Assembly (NCBI RefSeq): GCF_000014045.1
Contig: NC_008209.1
Coordinates: forward strand, 2,875,001-2,939,000
Direction of reading: 5' to 3'
DNA from: Roseobacter denitrificans OCh 114
GTDB taxonomy: Bacteria; Pseudomonadota; Alphaproteobacteria; Rhodobacterales; Rhodobacteraceae
DNA length: 64,000 nucleotides
Part shown: positions 55,728-64,000 of the stretch, piece after piece
Position numbering within the stretch: position 1 is the first letter of the stretch
Layout of the letters: every line of letters starts with the position of its first letter
Program-made: the position numbers and the translations under genes
The notes under the pieces: generated by a model
Told to the model about the DNA's origin: nothing
What the model saw: only the letters and a program-made list of their open reading frames with translations
Database searches by the model: none

Positions 55728-56611
55728 TGGTCGAAAAGATGGAAAGCGCTGGTTTAGATGAGGCCAGTTTCAAGTCTATCGCAGAACTTGCTTACAAGGA
55801 GAGTGGCCTGCAGCTTGTCGCGGAAAAAATGTCGATGATACAGTCGCGGCTACGACATCGCCTTAAGGCAGTTGGCATCGACACCTTCCCAAGTTATGCA
55901 CAATTTGTTTGTTCAGAAAGTGGCGTTTCGGAGCGGCGCGAGATGATTTCCGCCTTAACAACAAACGTTTCACACTTTTTCCGTGAACAGCATCACTTTG
56001 ACATCCTGCAAGATAAGATTTTACCAGCAAAGATCGATTATCTACGTCAGGGTGGTCGTTTTAGAGTTTGGTCTGCCGGATGCTCAAACGGGCAGGAAGC
56101 GTATTCAATTGTTATGGCTACTCTTGATCGTTATCCAGAAATAGCGGAGCTCGACTTTAGAGTACTTGCAACAGACATTGATCAAAAGGTCGTGGACTTC
56201 GCATCTAAAGGAGTATACCCGCAAAGGCTGTTGTCTGGAGTGAGCCCGGACAGATTAAAAAAGTACTTCACTGAGTGTAAAAACGACAGTGAACCATCTT
56301 TTCAGGCCAAGAGCTCGATCAAATCAAGAGTGACTTTTAAGGAACTCAACTTGTTGTCTGATTGGCCCATGAAGCGGCAAATGGATGTTATTTTCTGTCG
56401 AAACGTGATCATCTATTTTGATGCAGTCACGCAAAACTCGCTTTGGCCGCGGTTCAAAAATCAACTAAAGCCAGACGGATATCTCTTTTTAGGTCATTCC
56501 GAGCGCATTTCAGACCCGGACTTAGCAGGTTTCGCGAACCAAGGCCCAACAACCTATCGACACAAAAAAGCACACGAAGAGTTAGCGCGTGAGGAAAACA
56601 AATGTCTCTAA
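55727..56611 (+). CDS. cheR: Chemoreceptor methyltransferase
   Basis: CheR methylates glutamates on receptors using S-adenosylmethionine. The 294-residue protein has an N-terminal helical part and the SAM fold with ALTTNVSHFFREQHHF, VWSAGCSNGQEAYSI (SAM loop), LATDIDQKVVDFASKG and VIFCRNVIIYFD. It overlaps the next receiver gene by 10 bp. The counter-enzyme CheB is not encoded nearby. The gene is AT-richer than the window average. Confidence 0.96.
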   Translation: MVEKMESAGLDEASFKSIAELAYKESGLQLVAEKMSMIQSRLRHRLKAVGIDTFPSYAQFVCSESGVSERREMISALTTNVSHFFREQHHFDILQDKILPAKIDYLRQGGRFRVWSAGCSNGQEAYSIVMATLDRYPEIAELDFRVLATDIDQKVVDFASKGVYPQRLLSGVSPDRLKKYFTECKNDSEPSFQAKSSIKSRVTFKELNLLSDWPMKRQMDVIFCRNVIIYFDAVTQNSLWPRFKNQLKPDGYLFLGHSERISDPDLAGFANQGPTTYRHKKAHEELAREENKCL

Positions 56612-56988
56612 GGGATCAGATTCGAATTTTGGTTGTGGATGATATGTCGACCAGTCGCGGGCTTATTACGCAAGCTTTGGATGCTTTTGGCGTGCGAAAC
56701 GTAACCACGGCCGAAAATGGTCGCGATGCCCTGAAGTCTATAACGACACATCCTGTCCACTTGGTCATATCTGATTACAACATGCCTGAAATGGACGGAC
56801 TGCAGTTATTGCATCAACTGCGCGGCTCTCCAAAAACAAAAGGTGTGGGCTTCATACTTATTACAGGTCGCGCGGAACAACAAATCATCGATCACGGGAA
56901 AAAACTCGGGATGAACAATTATCTTAAAAAACCTTTTGAACCAAGCGGTTTACGAAACTGTATCGAGGCAGTCGTCGGGAGACTGTAA
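56602..56988 (+). CDS. Second CheY-like receiver protein
   Basis: The 128-residue receiver domain has Asp13-Asp14 in VVDDMSTSRG, phospho-acceptor Asp58 in VISDYNMPEMDG, Thr in LITGRAEQ and Lys in YLKKPFEPS. Together with the first CheY it gives the operon two outputs, one of which may be a phosphate sink. It ends exactly where the next gene begins. Confidence 0.94.
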   Translation: MSLRDQIRILVVDDMSTSRGLITQALDAFGVRNVTTAENGRDALKSITTHPVHLVISDYNMPEMDGLQLLHQLRGSPKTKGVGFILITGRAEQQIIDHGKKLGMNNYLKKPFEPSGLRNCIEAVVGRL

Positions 56989-57354
56989 ATGGAGTACACA
57001 CCGCACCCAATAGAGGTATCAACAGTTTTACGAAGACTATGCAATCATCTGGATTTCTTGGCAGCCAGGGTTTTTGAAGTAGAAGAAGAACTTGGAAACA
57101 TGCTGATCGATAAAGAAAACAGCGAAGGAGTATCCATAACTAGGATTCAGTCGCTGGACTTCACACGCCAGTCTCTGGAGGATTGCGCTATTCTCCTCCA
57201 ACTGCTCGCGCAGCAAACAACTCATGCACCGATCCAAATTTCCAATGATGCGGTCGCCTCAACAAATCTGAAGTTGAGTTCGACCAAGTCGATATTAGGA
57301 ACTTCTCGTAAAGCCACCGAGATCGATACTAGCGGTAATGTGGATATTTTTTGA
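56989..57354 (+). CDS. Small che-operon protein with CheZ-like D-x-x-x-Q motif
   Basis: This 121-residue protein starts directly after the receiver gene (no gap) and is the last gene of the operon. Its first 80 residues look like two amphipathic helices (VSTVLRRLCNHLDFLAARVF, and RQSLEDCAILLQLLAQ) and the tail is disordered. At Asp57-Gln61 it has DFTRQ, the same spacing as the catalytic Asp143/Gln147 (DLTGQ) of E. coli CheZ. A short CheY-phosphate phosphatase is therefore a reasonable hypothesis, comparable to the CheZ-like CheT proteins described at the end of rhizobial che operons. This rests on a short motif plus context. Confidence 0.6.
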   Translation: MEYTPHPIEVSTVLRRLCNHLDFLAARVFEVEEELGNMLIDKENSEGVSITRIQSLDFTRQSLEDCAILLQLLAQQTTHAPIQISNDAVASTNLKLSSTKSILGTSRKATEIDTSGNVDIF

Positions 57355-57405
57355 TTGAGCTGCCTCCCGGTGTTTGGACTGACCCAGCCCCCTGATCCGG
57401 GCCGT

Positions 57406-57642
57406 TTAGGTGTAGAATGCGTTCATGTTTCTTTCTGTTGATTTGGTTGTGGTCAAGGACTGCTGAGCGGAGCTTTTGCGGAGCTCAAGCGAGGCAGGCT
57501 TGCTTGCACGGTTGAGATTGGCGTAGACGGCCGGGGCCAGCCCGCCGAGTAATGTGTATGGTCGTTCTGTGTTGTAGCCGGTCCTCCAGTTTTCGATGAT
57601 TTTCCGGGCTTCGGCGAGATTGCCGAAGATGTGTTCGTTCAA
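57406..57642 (-). pseudogene. IS3-family transposase OrfB, C-terminal remnant
   Basis: Only the C-terminal end of an integrase-core transposase remains: [21 protein letters not shown] and ERPYTLLGGLAPAVYA. These match the last part of IS3 OrfB (normally around LNEHWF...YNEVRPHSSLG). Everything upstream is missing because the sequence joins another element at about 57640. The reading frame runs beyond the usual end into the che side. Confidence 0.85.
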
Positions 57643-58438
57643 AGGCTACAATCGACGTCGCGCTTGTACGTTGGCGGGGATTGATCCGCGTTTGTACCGA
57701 CGGACGTCGAAGCGTCCAGTGGACATAGCGCTGCGTACAAGGGTGAAGCAACTTGCTTCTGAGCGGCGCCGGTTCGGCTATCGACGGCTGCACATCCTGC
57801 TAAAGCGAGAGGGCGGGGAGGTGAACTGGAAGAAGCTGTACCTGCTCCACCGCGAAGAAGGGTTAACCGTTCGTAAATGGGGCGGTCGCAAGCGTGCTGT
57901 CGGGACGCGGGCGCTCATGGCAATCCCGCAGGGCCCAAACCAACGGTGGTCGCTCGACTTCATGTTGGACGCGCATGAAGACGGGCGGCGGTACAGGGTG
58001 CTGAATGTCATCGACGACTTCAGCCAGGAATGCCTGGCCGCCGTAGTCGACACATCCATTGACGGTGCGCATGTCGCCCGTGAGCTGGACCGGATCGCCG
58101 AGTTGCGAGGCTATCCATGCCTTGTGGTCAGCGACAACGGGGCGGAGCTGACCTCGAACGTGATGCTCAAATGGCAAGAGGATCGCAAGGTCGACTGGCA
58201 CTATATCGCACCCGGAAAGCCCATGCAGAACGGCCTGGTGGAAAGCTTCAACGCACGGATGAGCGAGGAGTGCCTGAACGAGCACCTGTTCCCGTCTCTG
58301 CGCCATGCCCGCCACATGATTGCGGCAAGGCGCGCCGGCTACAATCACCAACGCCCACATTCAAGCCTCGACGGGCTCACCCCGTGGGAGTACCACCAAC
58401 GGTCAAGAGAGGACCAAAACCTGAACAGAGCTAACTAA
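57640..58438 (+). pseudogene. IS3-family transposase OrfB, 5-prime truncated
   Basis: From about 57640 the frame reads [19 protein letters not shown] and continues with a complete integrase core: [16 protein letters not shown] (first Asp), [13 protein letters not shown] (second Asp) and [19 protein letters not shown] (Glu), so the DDE set is intact. The N-terminus is missing and replaced by foreign sequence ([13 protein letters not shown]) from the neighbouring remnant, and no orfA precedes it. It could still make a truncated protein of about 265 residues, but without OrfA frameshift fusion it is unlikely to be active. Confidence 0.85.
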
Positions 58439-58464
58439 AAAACGCGAACTCTCAGGGGGGCAGG

Positions 58465-59193
58465 TCACTGACATTTACCGTGGGCATCCGGCGTACCTGA
58501 ATAATCTGATCCAGCTCGCGTGTCTGCCGCGCGCCAGACAGTGACGTGTCGGGCACAAGCACCAAACACTCCCGGCTGCAATCGTCCATGATGGCCACAA
58601 CACGGAACCTCCGGCCATCCATTGCCCGGCAGTCGTTTGCGTCGCAAAGGATGAGACGGTCTGAAGGCGGCTGAAACGAAGCCCGGCCTCCACCGCTGAT
58701 GGATCGTCTCTGGCAGACCCATCGGGCGGCGCGCGCCCCTTTTGCGCACCTGAAGCCCTGCTTCGCGATGTAGTCGCCGCAGCTTCTTCTGGTTCATGTG
58801 GATGCCTTGACGCTCCAGCATAATATCAATGCGCCGATAACCGACACGCCGACGTTCCGCGGCAACCTCCTTCATCGCTTTGCGCAGGTCAGCATCATAG
58901 GGTGGAATGCGATGTCGCACACTCGAGCGATCTGCCTCCCGCATATCGCATGCCCGCCGTTGGCTGACCCCAGACTGATCACACAGATGAACCACAGCTT
59001 TGCGTCTTTCGGCGGGCGTCACCACTTTCGCGAGGCGACATTTTTCAGCATCGCGTTGTCGGGCATCTGCTCTGCGAGCAGCTTCTTCCACCTGGTGTTC
59101 TCATCCTCAAGCGACTTCAGCTTACGGGCCTCCGACACATCCATCCCGCCGAACTCCGACTTGTAGAACGTCGCTGTTCCACTCTCGGTCATT
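58465..59193 (-). pseudogene. IS3-family orfA-orfB remnant with frameshift
   Basis: The remnant starts with the end of orfA (YKSEFGGMDVSEARKLK, LLAEQMPDNAMLKN), then the orfB N-terminal half (QSGVSQRRACDMREADRSSV, RRVGYRRIDIMLERQG, LHREAGLQVRKRGARR). After PETIHQRWRPGFVSAAF the frame is broken; the expected continuation CSRECLVLVPDTSLSGARQT and RELDQIIQVRRMPTVNV is found in another frame of the same strand. It is cut at about 58468 by the next element. The 5-prime half of orfA is missing too. Confidence 0.85.
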
Positions 59194-59306
59194 GCTGGGC
59201 GATAACCTGCCGGTCAAAGGGTGCCATGTTCGCGGCAAACCTCGCCCATCGGGACGGATCCTACTCAAAAGTGAACGAGCCTTAAGGCCTCAGGTCACTG
59301 CCGCCT

Positions 59307-62300
59307 CTAGACAATAAAATCACCCGCAAAGTAGTCACTGGCTGTCGTCGTGGCGCCGTCGTTTATACGGACGGCCAGGTCGATGCTATTGTCATCATCC
59401 ACAAGGCCGTAGAGCCGCGTTTGGGTGCCGAAGTCCTCCACCCACAACGCGCCTGCACCTGCAGCAAAGCCCTCTGCCGTGCTCAGCGCCCCGAGGAAGA
59501 CAAAGGACTGCATCCCCGCCACTGCGATGTTGGCGTCAATCATCGACACGTCGATCAGATCACCGCCCCGCACGCCGACACCCTCAAAACCGTCGATCAG
59601 ATCGGCACTGCCAAAGGCGGAATCCGACGCCTCTGCAAAGACAAACGTATCGTTCTGGGCCTGACCGCGCAGGATGTCCTGCCCGCTGCCACCGTTCAGC
59701 ACGTCCTTGCCGTTACCCCCTTCGAGCGTGTCATTGCCCGTGCCACCATCAAGGCTGTCAAAACCATCGCCGCCGCGCAGAATGTCATTCCCCGCCTCGC
59801 CGAAGAGCGCATCCACCTGCGTGTTGCCGTTCAACACGTCATCGCCCGCACCACCATAGAGCACATCGTCATTGAACGAGCCAAACATCAGATCGTCGCC
59901 GTCACCACCCCACAGGGTGTCATCACCGCCGCCGCCGCGCAGTTCATCTGCACCGTCACCGCCGTCCAGAACATCGCCGTCCAGACCACCGATCAGCATA
60001 TCGTCTCCGCTGCCGCCGTTGATGATGTCACTGCCGCCGTTACCGCCGAGCATATCGTCACCGACACCGCCGTTGATGATGTCTTCGTCATTGCCACCAA
60101 AGACCGTGTCGTCGCCCGCGCCGCCTTCGATCACATCATTGCCCGCACCACCGCGCAAAATGTCATTGCCAGCCTCACCGTTGATCTCGTCGTTGCCATC
60201 GCTTCCGATCAACTCGTCATCGCCCGCGCCGCCATCCAGCGTGTCATCCCCGGCCTTGCCGAAGAGGATGTCATCGCCCGCACCACCTTCGATCGCATCG
60301 TTGCCGTCGCCGCCATTCAGCCTGTCGTTGCCAGAGCCGCCCGACAGGGTGTCATCCCCCTCAAGGCCGAGGATACGGTCCTTGCCCCCAAAGCCAAAGA
60401 GCTGGTCATTGCCATCATGGCCAATCACCGTGTCGTCGGTGCCCAAACCGCCCAGTGCAATCGGGTCGCCCTGATCGTCAAAGAAGACATCCGGCCGTGT
60501 GGTGTCAAACACGATGGCCGCCTGACTGGCGGGGTTTATGATGCGCACCACCTGCGTGACCGCGGGCGATGCGAGGCTGCTGCCGTCCTGCGTTGCACGC
60601 ACGCTGAAGCGGTCCTCGACGAAATCCGCCCCGGCAAAATCAACCACGCCATCCTGACGGTATACGAAAGAGCCATCGGCGTTCAGGGTCAGCGCGCCGA
60701 GGGTCGGCGCCTGTTCGACGCTCAGGGTAAAGGGATCATCCTCCGCATCGGCCACATTCAGTGTTGCCTCCAGCACACCATTGGGCGAGATCGGATACAA
60801 CAGGCGCGCAACTTCGGGCGCGTCGTCTACCGGCGTGATCTCGATGGTGATCGTTTGGCTCGCGCGGCCATCACGCTCTGCCGGCGCGTCGTCGGTCCCG
60901 GTGGTCTGGCTCAATTCGCGCAGACCAAGGCCCGTATCAACCTCATAGGCGACCGCACCGACCGACCCTGTCGCATTTTCCGCAGGTCGGTAGGACAGGC
61001 CGGCAAGTTCCTCCACCGTCAGCGTGTCGCCCACCGTCACCGCAACGGGCATGGGCATCGTCACCCCGAGGGCAAGAAAACCCGGATCAGGCCGCATGAC
61101 AAACAAAGTGCCGCTGTCAGGCGCCTGGGTAAGCGTGACGGTCAGCGGATCCCCATCCGGGCTGACCGGGGCTGTGATGTTCAGCGATACACCGTCCAGC
61201 GGCGCGACACTGGGCAGGGTCGCAATGCGCGCATCCTCCGGTTCAGGTGGATTGACGCGTTCAAAGACCAGTTGATCCACCACGCCGCCAAAGAGCTGTC
61301 CCGGGATGACCTGCAAGGCGGCCAGCTCCTCTGCGGTCAGGACATCGCCCTCGGCGACGGGACCTGACCCCGGGAAGCCTTCCGGCAGCGCGATTTGCGC
61401 CGTCTCCGGCAGCGTATCGATCCTGTAGGTTGCCCCGGCACTGCGCTCTGCCGCAGGTACGATGATGCCCAGATCGAATGGATCGCGCGCGTCCTCGGTG
61501 ATTGTCAGCGTGGTATCGGCATCCACCACCGGATCGGCGGCGTTCAGGCGAATGCGCGCGCCATCAATCTCGATGAACTCCACATTCGTCAGATCGTAAA
61601 TGGCGGGGGATGCGTCGATCGCATCCAGCGCGTCCGTAAAGCTGGCCTGCCCGGTGATGTCGATCTCTCCGATCAGATCGGAGGTCCGCTGGACAGAGGT
61701 GAATGGAAAGATGAAATCCGTGAACGTGCGGCTATTGATGAACGCGGTCGTCTCGGTCGCAGCGGGTTCAGCGGCCACGGTCACAATGGCCCGGCCTGCC
61801 CCGTCAGATTGCAGGCTGACGAAGGCATCTGAGGCAAAGCGCACCGTGTCAACACCGTCACCCCCGTCGATGAAGGTGGTGCGCTGCGCCGCAGAACGCC
61901 CGGTCAGGGCCCCGTCGGGAAGTGCCGCGACGCTTACCATGTCGTCGCCCGCGCCCAGATCGATATCATGCACAACACCGGTCAGATGCACCGTGTCGGC
62001 CCCGTCGCCCAGATCGGCCACAACCGGCGTTCCGGCGCCCGCTGTCAGCACATCGTCGCCATCCCCCAGCGCGAGAGTAACCAAGGGTGTCGCAGGTGTC
62101 AGCAGCGTGTCGTGCATCGGGACGGTTTCGGTAAAGACCCGCGTTTCTGCCTGAAATGTTTCGTCGTTGCCCGGGATACCACTCGGTACCGTCACCTCGG
62201 GAAAGAAATGCGCGACGTCAAACGAAATGTTTTTCGTGCCTGTCGTCACCACCCCTGTCAGTGTCACCGTATCTGCGAAGCCCGACCCTTCAAAGCGTTC

Positions 62301-64000
62301 GAAACCGACCGCCGTGTCGCCCGCCGCATCGCCAGTGCCGCCGCCGCTGTTGTCCAGACGCACGCCTGCGCCGTCGCGCACAAGGTTCAGTTCGACGCCT
62401 TCGGAGGCCAGCGCATAGCTGGCCGTATCCGTGCCGCCACGCCCGTCCATGGTGTCGGCGCCGCCGCCGCCTTCGATCCGGTTGTCACGCGCATCACCGC
62501 TGATGATGTCGTTGTTCGCGGTGCCCAATACGTTCTCGATGCCAAAAAGCGTTGCATTGACGTAGGAACCGGGTGCGGTCTCATCTTCGCCCGGATTGGT
62601 GAACACCGCCGTGCCATAAACGACGCGCTCCCCGGTAAAGGTGTTGATCGTGGTGTTGGTGGGTGCTGCATCCAGATCGACGATGGCGCGCGCCTCCGGC
62701 CCGTCTGTCGGCAAAAAGTTCAGGCCCCGGTCAAACCGCAGGTCAAGCGTGTCGATGCCCGCACCGCCCCACAGGAACGAGCCCCAGTCGACGCGCGTAT
62801 TCCCGGCCCCATCCACATCGCCCGTGACGGTCGCGCGCGATGCACCGGCAACCGCGTCATCCGGGTCCAGTGTCCGCAGACGTTCCAGAATGGTCGGGTT
62901 GTTCTGCGGCTCGATCGTGCCCCCCTGACGCCCGAAGACCGGCACAGCCGTGTCTCCCGGCGGGTTGGTCAGGTTCTTCAGCGCCTGCCCCTCGCCAAAG
63001 CCCAAAATGTCGTCGCCCGCCGCGGCCTCGACGTAGTCGTCCCCGCCATTGCCGTAAAACGCTTCATCCGCGGCAGACCCAAACATCTCATCATCGCGGT
63101 CGGTGCCGATGATGCCTTCAACATTGGTGAAAGTGTCGCGCGACAGCACGCGGTCGGTGGAGGACAGACTGCCGATGGAGCGGATGTCGGAGGAATAGAA
63201 GGTCGAAACAATATCGCTGGAAGAAACGCCGCTGACGTTATCGGCAATAAACGTCCGCAGAGAGTCCCGGCCTGTTCCATCCACGAAATCATTGCTGGAG
63301 GCCAGCAAGGCCGAGCGCGTGAACCCGAACTGTTCAACGGTCTGGATGTTGACGTTGCGCCAGTCCGTTTCGATGTTGAAAAGGCCACGTTCAGTATAGT
63401 TGTAGCGACCGTTGACACTCACACTGGTGAAGATCGCGTTGCTGTTGACGTCCTCTTCGATGATTTCAGCCACACCATCGGCCATGCGCACACGCAGGAA
63501 TTGCTCCACCACAGCCTGATAGGTGAACGTGCCCGTGCGGTCCACATTTTCATCCCGGAAGGGCAGAATACCGCGTGGGTCACGATTGACAAAACGCACC
63601 GTGCCCGAAACCGACCCGGATGCAAGGCGCACGCCGCCCTCAAAACCGCCCAGCAGGTCAAATCCGTCGCCACCGTCAAAAGTATTGGTGCCTGACACGC
63701 GCCCCTCTTCGGCGCGCAAGAGCAGGTCGTTGCCGTCCTGCCCGAATATCGTGTCATTTCCGCCGCCCGCAACGATGCGGTCATCACCTGCGCCGCCTTC
63801 AATGATCATGCTGCGCTCGCCGCCCCGGAACAGATCGTTGAACGCCGAACCCTCGATCCGCTCGATGTCGATCAGCACGTCGCCCTGCGCCTCGCCCCGA
63901 AAGCCGAGCATCTGGGCACCGGGCACTTCGCGGATGAAAATGGAGGTGGTGCTATCGGCGTAGCTGGCCGTGTCGAGCCCTGCCCCGCCGTCCAGAACAT
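59307..64000 (-). CDS. Giant RTX / cadherin-like calcium-binding secreted protein (5-prime end outside window)
   Basis: The frame is open from 64000 to the stop at 59307, giving at least 1564 residues; an internal Met at 63926 is not the start because VLDGGAGLDTASYADST precedes it in frame. From the window edge: RTX-type units (GGAGDDRIVAGGGNDTIFG), a long non-repeat region with further scattered RTX units, two VCBS/cadherin-like segments (about residues 960-1130), a dense block of at least 18 nonapeptide RTX units (GGxGxDxLx), and a C-terminal type I secretion domain ending SDYFAGDFIV. It should be exported by a T1SS and fold on calcium outside the cell, perhaps as adhesin or degradative enzyme; no catalytic motif was recognised. 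Confidence 0.9.
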   Translation of the reverse strand, partial: VLDGGAGLDTASYADSTTSIFIREVPGAQMLGFRGEAQGDVLIDIERIEGSAFNDLFRGGERSMIIEGGAGDDRIVAGGGNDTIFGQDGNDLLLRAEEGRVSGTNTFDGGDGFDLLGGFEGGVRLASGSVSGTVRFVNRDPRGILPFRDENVDRTGTFTYQAVVEQFLRVRMADGVAEIIEEDVNSNAIFTSVSVNGRYNYTERGLFNIETDWRNVNIQTVEQFGFTRSALLASSNDFVDGTGRDSLRTFIADNVSGVSSSDIVSTFYSSDIRSIGSLSSTDRVLSRDTFTNVEGIIGTDRDDEMFGSAADEAFYGNGGDDYVEAAAGDDILGFGEGQALKNLTNPPGDTAVPVFGRQGGTIEPQNNPTILERLRTLDPDDAVAGASRATVTGDVDGAGNTRVDWGSFLWGGAGIDTLDLRFDRGLNFLPTDGPEARAIVDLDAAPTNTTINTFTGERVVYGTAVFTNPGEDETAPGSYVNATLFGIENVLGTANNDIISGDARDNRIEGGGGADTMDGRGGTDTASYALASEGVELNLVRDGAGVRLDNSGGGTGDAAGDTAVGFERFEGSGFADTVTLTGVVTTGTKNISFDVAHFFPEVTVPSGIPGNDETFQAETRVFTETVPMHDTLLTPATPLVTLALGDGDDVLTAGAGTPVVADLGDGADTVHLTGVVHDIDLGAGDDMVSVAALPDGALTGRSAAQRTTFIDGGDGVDTVRFASDAFVSLQSDGAGRAIVTVAAEPAATETTAFINSRTFTDFIFPFTSVQRTSDLIGEIDITGQASFTDALDAIDASPAIYDLTNVEFIEIDGARIRLNAADPVVDADTTLTITEDARDPFDLGIIVPAAERSAGATYRIDTLPETAQIALPEGFPGSGPVAEGDVLTAEELAALQVIPGQLFGGVVDQLVFERVNPPEPEDARIATLPSVAPLDGVSLNITAPVSPDGDPLTVTLTQAPDSGTLFVMRPDPGFLALGVTMPMPVAVTVGDTLTVEELAGLSYRPAENATGSVGAVAYEVDTGLGLRELSQTTGTDDAPAERDGRASQTITIEITPVDDAPEVARLLYPISPNGVLEATLNVADAEDDPFTLSVEQAPTLGALTLNADGSFVYRQDGVVDFAGADFVEDRFSVRATQDGSSLASPAVTQVVRIINPASQAAIVFDTTRPDVFFDDQGDPIALGGLGTDDTVIGHDGNDQLFGFGGKDRILGLEGDDTLSGGSGNDRLNGGDGNDAIEGGAGDDILFGKAGDDTLDGGAGDDELIGSDGNDEINGEAGNDILRGGAGNDVIEGGAGDDTVFGGNDEDIINGGVGDDMLGGNGGSDIINGGSGDDMLIGGLDGDVLDGGDGADELRGGGGDDTLWGGDGDDLMFGSFNDDVLYGGAGDDVLNGNTQVDALFGEAGNDILRGGDGFDSLDGGTGNDTLEGGNGKDVLNGGSGQDILRGQAQNDTFVFAEASDSAFGSADLIDGFEGVGVRGGDLIDVSMIDANIAVAGMQSFVFLGALSTAEGFAAGAGALWVEDFGTQTRLYGLVDDDNSIDLAVRINDGATTTASDYFAGDFIV

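Larger units (their letters stand above)
57380..59200. mobile_element. Cluster of three abutting IS3-family insertion sequence wrecks
   Basis: Between the che operon and the RTX gene lie three fragments of IS3-family elements in different orientations. Two carry IS3-type ends: TGACCCAGCCCCCTGAT at 57380 and, on the other strand ending at 58467, TGACCTGCCCCCCTGAG. The 57642 junction fuses the 3-prime parts of two different elements tail-away, so recombination or nested insertion followed by deletion is likely. None encodes a full transposase set, so the region should be immobile on its own. Confidence 0.85.

Noticed and set aside
59700..60420. Regular repeats that could be mistaken for a CRISPR array
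   Set aside because: The periodicity is 27 bp, matching nonapeptide calcium-binding units in one open frame; there are no unique spacers of constant length.
59421..61367. 648-residue frame on the plus strand
   Set aside because: It lies antisense to the RTX repeat block; periodic GC-rich repeats keep several frames open. Its protein has no recognisable domain and mirrors the repeats.
61968..63695. 575-residue frame on the plus strand
   Set aside because: It is antisense to the RTX gene, whose frame shows clear repeat and secretion motifs; composition of the plus-strand protein (many His, Arg, Gln) is typical of shadow frames.
1..64000. tRNA or rRNA genes
   Set aside because: I scanned the intergenic gaps by eye for T-loop-like and anticodon-stem patterns and for rRNA-like sequence and saw none; a covariance-model scan would be needed to exclude them fully.

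Overview
The window looks like a chromosomal segment of a marine Roseobacter-group alphaproteobacterium (Rhodobacterales). The signs are GC-rich coding DNA, a complete gene transfer agent (GTA) structural cluster of the Rhodobacter capsulatus type next to cysE, a pyruvate dehydrogenase operon whose E1-beta subunit carries its own lipoyl domain, and a corrinoid/folate one-carbon module. No tRNA, rRNA or CRISPR array was found. The species is not named because nothing in the sequence fixes it.

Layout. 1-8.4 kb: start of an MFS transporter (cut by the window edge), queA, a large AsmA/YhdP-like envelope protein, a Bcp peroxiredoxin, a DUF455 ferritin-like protein, and an overlapping pair of M23 endopeptidase and bactofilin. 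8.4-15.6 kb: two overlapping cyclophilins, pgk, an FtsB/DivIC-like division protein and the pdhA-pdhB-pdhC operon. 15.7-30.6 kb: cysE and an uninterrupted GTA cluster g15 to g1, transcribed leftward and apparently intact. 30.9-36.3 kb: mltG and fatty-acid synthesis genes (fabF, a GNAT acetyltransferase, acpP, fabG, fabD), all leftward. 36.4-43.1 kb: a cytochrome b561-YceI fusion facing a separate YceI protein, rpsF-rpsR-rplI, alternative oxidase, aquaporin and trigger factor. 43.3-52.1 kb: a giant ABC-like protein with a decayed ATPase and a cyclic-nucleotide-binding domain, a secreted Cache-like protein, rlmE, a Ppx/GppA phosphatase, and a three-gene module with a MetF-like reductase and a methyltetrahydrofolate methyltransferase. 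52.4-57.4 kb: a chemotaxis operon STAS-cheY-cheA-cheW-cheR-receiver plus a small terminal protein with a CheZ-like D-x-x-x-Q motif. 57.4-59.2 kb: three abutting IS3-family wrecks. 59.3-64 kb: most of a giant RTX/cadherin-like type I secreted protein that runs off the window.

How the genes work together. The GTA block encodes terminase, capsid, head-tail connector, tail and baseplate, so it is a full particle module. Its 5-prime side holds a near-consensus sigma-70 promoter, an upstream 16-bp palindrome, a terminator-like hairpin and a second hairpin covering the g1 ribosome binding site. The fab block gives an acyl carrier protein with its loading and elongation enzymes. The che operon lacks cheB, cheD and a receptor gene here; the STAS protein and the CheZ-like protein suggest a non-standard circuit.

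The least explained items are: a family of roughly 90-150 bp dispersed intergenic repeats (four copies), the GTA leader, the CheZ-like terminal che gene, the 1010-residue ABC pseudo-ATPase, and an 11-bp-arm AT-rich palindrome in front of pdhA. All functional calls come from reading the sequence and from memory of protein families; no database search was run.
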